A stretch of 64,000 nt of DNA from Vibrio ishigakensis (GTDB lineage: Bacteria; Pseudomonadota; Gammaproteobacteria; Enterobacterales; Vibrionaceae), in assembly GCF_024347675.1 (NCBI RefSeq), contig NZ_AP024881.1, positions 2,542,001 through 2,606,000 on the forward strand, read 5' to 3'. The notes below the pieces were generated by a model. The model searched no databases. It saw only the letters and a list, made by a program, of their open reading frames with translations, and was not told the origin of the DNA. Below are positions 56,579 to 64,000 of this stretch, one piece after another; the stretch's first letter is position 1, and every line of letters begins with the position of its first letter. The translations under genes were made by a program, and so were the position numbers.

Positions 56579-57508
56579 ATGCAAAATACGCTTTTTAACA
56601 AGCACGTCATCTCTATCCCTGAGTTGAGCAGAGATGAATTGGAGTTGATCGTTCAAACCGCAGGCAAGCTTAAATCTGAGCCTATGCCGGAATTGCTAAA
56701 GAACAAAGTTGTTGCAAGCTGCTTCTTCGAGCCGTCTACCCGTACCCGTCTTTCTTTTGAAACCGCGATTCAGCGCGTTGGTGGTAGCGTAATCGGCTTT
56801 GATAACGGCGGTAACACCTCGCTCGCAAAGAAAGGCGAGACCCTAGCGGACTCAGTTCAGGTTATCTCTACCTATGTTGATGCCTTTGTAATGCGCCACC
56901 CTCAAGAAGGTGCGGCTCGTCTAGCCTCTGAGTTCTCTAACGGTGTACCAGTAATCAATGCAGGTGACGGTTCAAACCAGCATCCGACTCAAACCCTGCT
57001 AGACCTATTCTCTATCTATGAGACTCAAGGCACTCTAGATAACCTAAACGTTGCTTTTGTTGGTGACCTCAAGTACGGCCGTACGGTTCACTCCCTGACT
57101 CAAGCTTTGGCTAAGTTCAACAATGTGCGCTTCTACTTTATCGCGCCAGAAGCACTGGCTATGCCAGATTACATCTGTGAAGAGCTAGACGAAGCAGGCA
57201 TCAGCTATAGCCTACACACAGATATGGAAAGCGTTATCCCTGAACTGGATATCCTATACATGACTCGCGTACAGAAAGAACGCTTCGATGAGTCTGAATA
57301 CGCACACATCAAATCAGCGTACATCCTGACCGCTTCTCTTCTTACTGAAGCGAAAGAGAATCTGAAGGTTCTGCACCCGCTACCACGTGTTGATGAGATC
57401 ACCACAGACGTAGATAAAACGCCGCACGCTTACTACTTCACTCAAGCGGAAAACGGTGTATATGCTCGCGAGGCACTGCTCGCTCTAGTCCTTAATCAAG
57501 CCCTGTAA
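56579..57508 (+). CDS. pyrB: Aspartate carbamoyltransferase catalytic subunit
   Basis: 309 aa. [17 protein letters not shown] with the carbamoyl-phosphate STRTR loop, [28 protein letters not shown] and [14 protein letters not shown] are present. It catalyses the first committed pyrimidine step; the catalytic trimers assemble with PyrI dimers. Downstream pyrI follows after 17 bases. Confidence 0.97.
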   Translation: MQNTLFNKHVISIPELSRDELELIVQTAGKLKSEPMPELLKNKVVASCFFEPSTRTRLSFETAIQRVGGSVIGFDNGGNTSLAKKGETLADSVQVISTYVDAFVMRHPQEGAARLASEFSNGVPVINAGDGSNQHPTQTLLDLFSIYETQGTLDNLNVAFVGDLKYGRTVHSLTQALAKFNNVRFYFIAPEALAMPDYICEELDEAGISYSLHTDMESVIPELDILYMTRVQKERFDESEYAHIKSAYILTASLLTEAKENLKVLHPLPRVDEITTDVDKTPHAYYFTQAENGVYAREALLALVLNQAL

Positions 57509-57525
57509 TAGAAGAGATTTTTATC

Positions 57526-57987
57526 ATGACTAAGCCGACTCAATTACAAGTAGAAGCAATCAAAGACGGAACGGTTATCGACCATATCCCAGCTCACGTG
57601 GGCATCAAAGTACTTAAGCTGTTCTCCATGGACCAATCTAATCAGCGTGTAACCGTTGGCCTTAACCTGCCATCATCTGCGCTGGGTGCAAAAGACCTAC
57701 TGAAGATTGAAAATGTGTTCATCAATAAAGAGCAAGCGAGCAAGCTAGCTCTGTATGCACCTCATGCAACTGTGAACCAAATCGAAGACTATCAGGTAGT
57801 GAAGAAGCTCGAGCTTACCCTTCCTGAGCAAGTAAAAGGTGTGTTCGAGTGCCCTAACTCAAACTGTATCACCCATGGTGAGCCAGTTGAGAGCCACTTC
57901 AACGTTATCGAGAAAAAAGACTCTATCCGACTAAAGTGCAAATACTGTGAGAAAGTCTATTCACGCGAGGTAGTTACTGAGTTATAA
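57526..57987 (+). CDS. pyrI: Aspartate carbamoyltransferase regulatory subunit
   Basis: 153 aa. The allosteric nucleotide-binding domain has EAIKDGTVIDHIPAHVGIKVL; the zinc domain has four cysteines in CPNSNC and CKYC near the C-terminus. Binds CTP and ATP to set the activity of the PyrB-PyrI holoenzyme. Same operon as pyrB. Confidence 0.97.
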   Translation: MTKPTQLQVEAIKDGTVIDHIPAHVGIKVLKLFSMDQSNQRVTVGLNLPSSALGAKDLLKIENVFINKEQASKLALYAPHATVNQIEDYQVVKKLELTLPEQVKGVFECPNSNCITHGEPVESHFNVIEKKDSIRLKCKYCEKVYSREVVTEL

Positions 57988-58024
57988 CAGTAGCTTCAGC
58001 AAAAAAAACACAATCGGACAGAAG

Positions 58025-58414
58025 ATGACTAAAGTACTTCACACAGAACAAGCTCCTGCAGCTATCGGCCCATACGTACAGGGTGTTGACCTAGGTAACA
58101 TGGTAATGACTTCAGGTCAGATCCCAATCAACCCAGCGACTGGTGAGATCCCTGCAGACATCGCTGACCAAGCACGTCAGTCTCTAGAGAACGTTAAAGC
58201 GGTAGTTGAGTCATCAGGCCTAACCGTATCTGACATCAAGAAGATGACCGTATTCGTAAAAGACCTAAACGACTTCGTTACTGTAAACGAGGTGTACGGC
58301 AAGTTCTTTGATGAGCACAAGGTTGAGAACTACCCTGCTCGTTCATGTGTAGAGGTTGCACGTCTACCTAAAGATGTAGGTATCGAGATTGAAGCTATCG
58401 CAGTTCGCGCTTAG
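58025..58414 (+). CDS. ridA: RidA family reactive intermediate/imine deaminase
   Basis: 129 aa. AIGPYVQGVDLGNMVMTSGQIPINPATGEIP, the active-site Arg in NYPARSCVEVARLP and VGIEIEAIAVRA define RidA. It hydrolyses reactive enamines/imines made by PLP enzymes such as threonine dehydratase. It follows pyrI after 37 bases and may share its transcript, an arrangement also found in enterobacteria. Confidence 0.95.
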   Translation: MTKVLHTEQAPAAIGPYVQGVDLGNMVMTSGQIPINPATGEIPADIADQARQSLENVKAVVESSGLTVSDIKKMTVFVKDLNDFVTVNEVYGKFFDEHKVENYPARSCVEVARLPKDVGIEIEAIAVRA

Positions 58415-58425
58415 GTTTAAGCATT

Positions 58426-58452
58426 AAAAAAGGGAGCTCAGCTCCCTTTTTT
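58426..58452. terminator. Bidirectional terminator between ridA and plsC
   Basis: AAAAAAGGGAGC / GCTCCCTTTTTT arms around TCA. Confidence 0.9.
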
Positions 58453-58453
58453 A

Positions 58454-59200
58454 TTATTTGTTTTTCACGCCATCTGCGGCATTTCTCGCATCCACTTCCG
58501 CATCCAAGCTTTCTAGCTTTTCCTTCATGCTCTCGCGACACACCTCAGCCAATTTACGTACATCCGACTTAGAGTACTCAGAGGTATCAACCGGTGGCAG
58601 CATCTCGATGATTACATGGCCATTATTCCAACGGTTCAGTTTGATCTTATCTTGAGTGGTACTGCACACGATCGGAATAATCGGCGTTTCTGCACCGATA
58701 GCCGCGTGGAAAGCTCCGGTTTTAAATGGCATCAAACCACGACCGCGCGAACGAGTACCCTCTGGGAACATCCATACCGACAGATGCGTCTGCTTCATCT
58801 TCTCGATAACCTGATCGATAGTGCCCATAGCTTTAGAGCGGTTTGCACGGTCAATCAAAATATTACCAGTCAACCAATAGATCTGACCAAATAGAGGTAG
58901 CCACAGCAGGCTCTTCTTACCCACAGTAACCACATTTGGGGTTACTGCTGAAGAAACCGTAAACAGGTCCCAAGTGTTCTGGTGGTTAGCGATATAGACT
59001 GCTTGACCTCGCTTGTAGGCATCCTCAGGAAGACGCAACTCAAGCTTAATACCAAATGCGCGATGCATGGCACCGAACATACGACCAAAGGTAAACACGT
59101 GCTTTGGATTTCTTGGACTAAACAAGCAGTAGCCGCATCCAAAGATAAACATCAACACGGCAAAAATAGCGACGATAATCACGCGCACTAAAGCAATCAT
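58454..59200 (-). CDS. plsC: 1-acyl-sn-glycerol-3-phosphate acyltransferase
   Basis: 248 aa. One N-terminal membrane helix (about 5-25) and the acyltransferase motifs NHQNTWD (HX4D) and FPEGTRSRG, with ILIDR and PIIPIV in between. It makes phosphatidic acid from lysophosphatidic acid. The C-terminal tail is charged. Single gene between convergent ridA and murA's terminator. Confidence 0.93.
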   Translation of the reverse strand: MIALVRVIIVAIFAVLMFIFGCGYCLFSPRNPKHVFTFGRMFGAMHRAFGIKLELRLPEDAYKRGQAVYIANHQNTWDLFTVSSAVTPNVVTVGKKSLLWLPLFGQIYWLTGNILIDRANRSKAMGTIDQVIEKMKQTHLSVWMFPEGTRSRGRGLMPFKTGAFHAAIGAETPIIPIVCSTTQDKIKLNRWNNGHVIIEMLPPVDTSEYSKSDVRKLAEVCRESMKEKLESLDAEVDARNAADGVKNK

Positions 59201-59361
59201 TAACTCTTTCCCTACGGATTCATACTCAGATAACCTCTCGGCTCTTCATGATTGAAGATATTGAGGCAATTTGGCTATGTTCCGCGAACTGTAAAACCGA
59301 TGAAATTTCGCGCAAATTGTTAAAATTTGCGGAAATAATGACGGCTAAGTGTATCAAATAA

Positions 59362-59388
59362 AAAAGCCGAAACCATAAGGTTTCGGCT
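59362..59388 (-). terminator. Terminator after murA
   Basis: AGCCGAAACC / GGTTTCGGCT perfect arms with a 4-base loop; six T on the minus strand. It ends the mlaFEDCB-ibaG-murA run. Confidence 0.9.
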
Positions 59389-59409
59389 ATAAAATACTAC
59401 CTAAAGCGA

Positions 59410-60943
<1,534 letters not shown>

Positions 60944-60944
60944 T

Positions 60945-61259
60945 TTATCCCTCAATTTTTACTTCTAAATGCTCCGCGATCAGTGGCAGAGCATTGCTCA
61001 CTTCAAACAGAGTAAGCAGTTTATCCGGTACAGAGCGTAGCATTATATGGCAGTGATATTTTTTTGCATGCTGAATTATGTGCAATATCAGGGCCATTGC
61101 CGCAGAATCACTGCTTTCTACCCTCGAAAAATCTAAATTTAGCCTCGAAGTATCCCAAGGCCATGCTTGGGCCTGTTGCCACAGCTCTGGGATCGTGTTT
61201 CGATCCAGAATTCCTGATAGCTCAATCACCTCGACACTGGTTTGTTTCCACAACGTCAT
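60945..61259 (-). CDS. mlaB: MlaB, STAS-domain subunit of the phospholipid transport ABC complex
   Basis: 104 aa, a STAS domain: [21 protein letters not shown] and [22 protein letters not shown] with the usual Asp-Ser-Ser-Ser-like core. MlaB binds the MlaF ATPase and stabilises the MlaFEDB complex. Its ATG lies two bases after the mlaC stop. Confidence 0.88.
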   Translation of the reverse strand: MTLWKQTSVEVIELSGILDRNTIPELWQQAQAWPWDTSRLNLDFSRVESSDSAAMALILHIIQHAKKYHCHIMLRSVPDKLLTLFEVSNALPLIAEHLEVKIEG

Positions 61260-61261
61260 AG

Positions 61262-61909
61262 CTATTGACCAGACGCTGTTTCATAACGAATTGGCGTCTG
61301 TGCAAGTTTAGCCAATTCTTCGGTTACTGCAGGCAGACCATCGCTGCGGATCTTACCGCCCCACTCCGACTGCTTGCTCGACAGGAGGCTCACCCCCTCA
61401 GCAACCATATCAAACGCCTGCCACTCCCCCGACTTACGGTCTTTACGCCACTTAAACTCTATTTTGATAGGTGGTTTATTTTTCTGCACTATCTCCACCG
61501 GAATAGATACAATGCGCTGATTTTCAGGAATGGCCTTTTCTCTAGCGTAGTTGATTTTCTGGTCTTGATACTGCGTAAGCACCTGAGCATAAGAGGTCAC
61601 CAAGTAAGCCCTAAAGGCGACTAAGAACTCAGACACCTCGCCCTTATCAGCGCGCTTTAGATGATTACCCAACACCTTAAGCCCGGCGTAGCGGTAGTTC
61701 ACATAGGGCATCAGCTCTTCTTCGACCACCGTTTTTAATAGTTCAGGCTGTTCACGCAACGCTTGTTGCTCATCCTTCAGACGGTCGAAGGTATTGCCAC
61801 CCACCTGCTCCATCATCAAATAAGGCTTAGTTTTATCTACCGTCGCGGCCGCAGATAGAGGAGCAAACATCATTACTACAACCGCACATATACTCGCAAT
61901 CCACTTCAT
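61262..61909 (-). CDS. mlaC: MlaC, periplasmic phospholipid shuttle
   Basis: 215 aa with a signal peptide (hydrophobic 5-20, ending AAA). The Ttg2D/MRAS fold is recognisable from PYVNYRYAGLKVLGNHLKRAD, EFLVAFRAYLVTSYAQVLTQY and IKIEFKWRKDRKSGEWQAFDMVAEGVSLL. It carries phospholipid between the outer-membrane MlaA complex and MlaFEDB. Confidence 0.94.
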   Translation of the reverse strand: MKWIASICAVVVMMFAPLSAAATVDKTKPYLMMEQVGGNTFDRLKDEQQALREQPELLKTVVEEELMPYVNYRYAGLKVLGNHLKRADKGEVSEFLVAFRAYLVTSYAQVLTQYQDQKINYAREKAIPENQRIVSIPVEIVQKNKPPIKIEFKWRKDRKSGEWQAFDMVAEGVSLLSSKQSEWGGKIRSDGLPAVTEELAKLAQTPIRYETASGQ

Positions 61910-61911
61910 TA

Positions 61912-62391
61912 TTACTCTCCTGAGTCTCCGCCCACGTTATACAGGAACTGCCCTATCAGATTCTCAAGCACCAGAGCTGACTTGGTATCCTCGATAAAAT
62001 CCCCGTCTTGCAGCATGTCTACATCATCATCCACAAAACCCGGCACTAGGCTGATGTACTGCTCACCAATAAGGCCTGAGGTTAGGATCTGGGCACTCGA
62101 GGTATCAGGAAAATAGCCATACTGAGTGCCGATAGACAGGGTCACTACTGGAGTGTAGTACTCAGTGTCTAGGCTGATATCACTCACCCTTCCTACAACT
62201 ACACCACCTATCTTCACCGGCGAACGCACCTTGAGACTGCCAATATTGTCGAAGTAAGCCTTCAACTGGTAGGTGCTTTGATTGCCAATGCTCTTAACAT
62301 CCGCCACCTTGAAAATGATAACCAATAGGGCGGCTATGCCTACCAACATAAAACTGCCGACCCAAAGTTCTAACTTCCTAGTTTTATTCAT
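61912..62391 (-). CDS. mlaD: MlaD, MCE-domain subunit
   Basis: 159 aa. One N-terminal membrane helix (about 9-29) and a single MCE domain with LKAYFDNIGSLKVRSPVKIGGVVVGRVSDISLD and SGLIGEQYISLVPG. It forms a hexameric ring on MlaE. Two bases separate its stop from mlaC. Confidence 0.95.
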   Translation of the reverse strand: MNKTRKLELWVGSFMLVGIAALLVIIFKVADVKSIGNQSTYQLKAYFDNIGSLKVRSPVKIGGVVVGRVSDISLDTEYYTPVVTLSIGTQYGYFPDTSSAQILTSGLIGEQYISLVPGFVDDDVDMLQDGDFIEDTKSALVLENLIGQFLYNVGGDSGE

Positions 62392-62394
62392 ATC

Positions 62395-63174
62395 CTAATT
62401 CCCGAACAACAGCGCGGTTAGCACAAAGTCTAATCCCAACACCGCCAGTGATGAATGCACCACGGTGCGCGTTGTCGCCTGACTGATCCCTTCAGAGGTT
62501 GGCGTTGCATCATATCCATTGAATAGCGCCACCCAAGTAACTGTAATCGCAAATACAAACGCCTTTATCAGACAATTGCCAATATCGCGTCCGAATTCAA
62601 CCGAGGACTGCATTGCAGACCAAAAACTGCCGTGATCGATCCCCTTCCAATCTACTCCAACTAACTGACCACCCCAGATACCTACCGCCACAAAGATCAT
62701 GGTTAGGAGAGGCATACTGATAACTCCGGCCCAAAAGCGCGGACTTATTACGCGCTTTAGCGGGTCTACAGCCATCATTTCAAGACTAGACAACTGCTCA
62801 GTCGCTTTCATTAAGCCAATCTCTGCAGTCAAAGCCGAACCCGCGCGACCAGCAAACAAAAGTGCTGTCACCACAGGGCCAAGTTCACGCAGCAGCGATA
62901 GCGCTACCATCTGCCCGAGACTACCCTCTGCACCGTAGTCCACCAGCACCACATAACCTTGCAGGCTAAGTACCATGCCAATAAACAGCCCCGAAACCAC
63001 TATAATTGCCAATGACTGCACGCCAACGGCATACAATTGCTTGGTTAGCAGTGGAAGGTTTTTGATAGGTTGTGGGCGATGACACAGGGCACCAATCAGC
63101 ATAAGTAGCGAACGACCAAAGCCGGTCACTACTCGAATGCCACTAGCACCAAGCTCACTTACCTTATCCAGCAT
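62395..63174 (-). CDS. mlaE: MlaE, permease subunit
   Basis: 259 aa, five to six hydrophobic segments. [26 protein letters not shown] segment, [24 protein letters not shown], and [27 protein letters not shown] at the C-terminus are near identical in pattern to E. coli MlaE. The frame opens at 63249 but ATG 63174 gives the family N-terminus [16 protein letters not shown]. It overlaps the mlaF end by 11 bases. The first motif is abbreviated here to stay within quoted length. Confidence 0.93.
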   Translation of the reverse strand: MLDKVSELGASGIRVVTGFGRSLLMLIGALCHRPQPIKNLPLLTKQLYAVGVQSLAIIVVSGLFIGMVLSLQGYVVLVDYGAEGSLGQMVALSLLRELGPVVTALLFAGRAGSALTAEIGLMKATEQLSSLEMMAVDPLKRVISPRFWAGVISMPLLTMIFVAVGIWGGQLVGVDWKGIDHGSFWSAMQSSVEFGRDIGNCLIKAFVFAITVTWVALFNGYDATPTSEGISQATTRTVVHSSLAVLGLDFVLTALLFGN

Positions 63175-63970
63175 CTTGCAATAACTCCTGTTGCATAGAT
63201 TGAGCAGGATAAGCGAAAGGGACGGCACCATCCGCCTCACCCGATACAAACTGCTTCACTCTAGGATCATCCATTTGATTGATTTCCTCGGGAGAGCCCT
63301 CAGCAATGATCTTACCATCGGCCAGCAAGTAGACGTGGTCGGCAATACTCATCACCTCTGGGACATCGTGAGAAACCACGATAGAGGTAATACCCATGGC
63401 TTGATTCAGCTTCTTGATAAGCTCCACCAACACACCCATGGTAATAGGGTCCTGTCCAACGAAAGGCTCATCGTACATCACCACTTCTGGGTCTAACGCA
63501 ATCGCACGAGCTAGAGCCACGCGACGAGTCATACCGCCAGAGAGCTCACTTGGCATAAGCTCGGATGCGCCCCTGAGCCCAACGGCCTCAAGCTTTAGTA
63601 GCACTATGCTGCGGATAAAGGATTCATTGAGGGAGGTATGTTCGCGCAGAGGAAAGGCAACGTTGTCGAACACATTAAGGTCGGTAAATAGAGCGCCAGA
63701 TTGAAACAACATGCTCATGCGCTTTCGCACCTTATACAACTTCGAGCGGCTAAGGCGATTTATCTGCTGGCCTTCAAACCATACCTCACCACTGTCGGGC
63801 TCAATTTGCCCACCAAAGAGTTTAAGTAAGGTAGTTTTACCTATTCCCGACGGCCCCATAATGGCGGTTATCTTGCCGGGAGGAATCGTTAAACTTATGT
63901 TATCGAATATCGTTCGCTCTCCGCGGGAGAAACTGAGCTGATTTATTCGAATACTTCCTTGATCTACCAA
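63164..63970 (-). CDS. mlaF: MlaF, ATPase subunit of the phospholipid transport complex
   Basis: About 268 aa. Walker [11 protein letters not shown]-loop FQSGALF, ABC signature [15 protein letters not shown] and Walker B VVMYDEPF are present, with the switch His in VVSHD. The start is uncertain: the GTG at 63979 overlaps the AGGAG site, so the TTG at 63970, eight bases behind AGGAG, is preferred. First gene of mlaFEDCB-ibaG-murA; the promoter lies at or beyond the window edge. Confidence 0.92.
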   Translation of the reverse strand: MVDQGSIRINQLSFSRGERTIFDNISLTIPPGKITAIMGPSGIGKTTLLKLFGGQIEPDSGEVWFEGQQINRLSRSKLYKVRKRMSMLFQSGALFTDLNVFDNVAFPLREHTSLNESFIRSIVLLKLEAVGLRGASELMPSELSGGMTRRVALARAIALDPEVVMYDEPFVGQDPITMGVLVELIKKLNQAMGITSIVVSHDVPEVMSIADHVYLLADGKIIAEGSPEEINQMDDPRVKQFVSGEADGAVPFAYPAQSMQQELLQDAG

Positions 63971-64000
63971 CGTCGACACTCCTAGTCATTTAAGTTAGAC

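Overview
This 64 kb window looks like the main chromosome of a Vibrio (Vibrionaceae). The basis is gene content, protein sequence and familiar Vibrio gene order: epd-pgk-fbaA, tkt/metK, sprT-dns-rsmE-gshB-yqgE-ruvX, pilT/pilU, proC-yggT-rdgB-hemW, mutY-yggX-mltC, lptFG/pepA-holC-valS, argF/pyrBI and mlaFEDCB-ibaG-murA. Further support comes from a 127-bp ERIC-type repeat and tRNA-Phe/Thr/Asn arrays. No prophage, transposase, integron, CRISPR array, toxin or secretion cluster is visible. Most of the window is housekeeping core.

Layout. 1-2665: a glycolytic block on the minus strand (epd, pgk, and fbaA cut by the window edge). 2805-5512: a two-gene membrane glycosyltransferase unit (STT3-like GT-C protein plus a polyprenyl-phosphate-type GT2). 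5544-9040: divergent tkt and metK, with MetJ operators and a hairpin in the metK leader. 9318-17129: a DUF2189 membrane protein, SprT, a periplasmic nuclease, RsmE, GshB, YqgE, RuvX, the type IV pilus retraction ATPases PilT/PilU, and YggS. 17166-20337: a TAXI-type TRAP transporter. 20688-30013: the proC-yggT-DUF4426-rdgB-hemW operon, a glutaminase, a Trm11-like methyltransferase, TrmB, MutY, YggX and MltC. 30113-31681: two tRNA operons (Phe, Thr, Phe variant, Asn, Thr, Asn; then Phe, Thr, Asn) with two decayed tRNA-Asn-like fragments.

31702-44363 is carbohydrate-centred: a VOC protein, a solitary malE, a LysR regulator, manA, a HAD phosphatase, the mannitol operon mtlA-mtlD-mtlR behind four phased CRP sites, nagB, a DeoR-type regulator, and glmS. 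ManA, NagB and GlmS all act around fructose-6-phosphate, as does MtlD, so this block balances sugar catabolism against amino-sugar synthesis for the envelope. 44527-54658: a repeat-bearing lipoprotein of unknown function, tRNA-Leu, an RDD protein, lptG/lptF, pepA, an ERIC element, holC, valS and a Fur-box-controlled DUF2061 protein. 54704-64000: rraB, argF with ARG boxes, a pyrBI operon with an unlisted short leader peptide and attenuator, ridA, plsC, then murA-ibaG-mlaB-mlaC-mlaD-mlaE-mlaF, which links peptidoglycan precursor synthesis to outer-membrane lipid asymmetry.

No clearly undescribed multi-gene system was found. The best leads are the GT-C/GT2 pair, the orphan hairpin in the metK leader, the decayed tRNA fragments and the compensated tRNA-Phe variant, the Fur-box DUF2061 gene, the repeat-bearing lipoprotein behind a C8 tract, and an eight-G run inside mutY.
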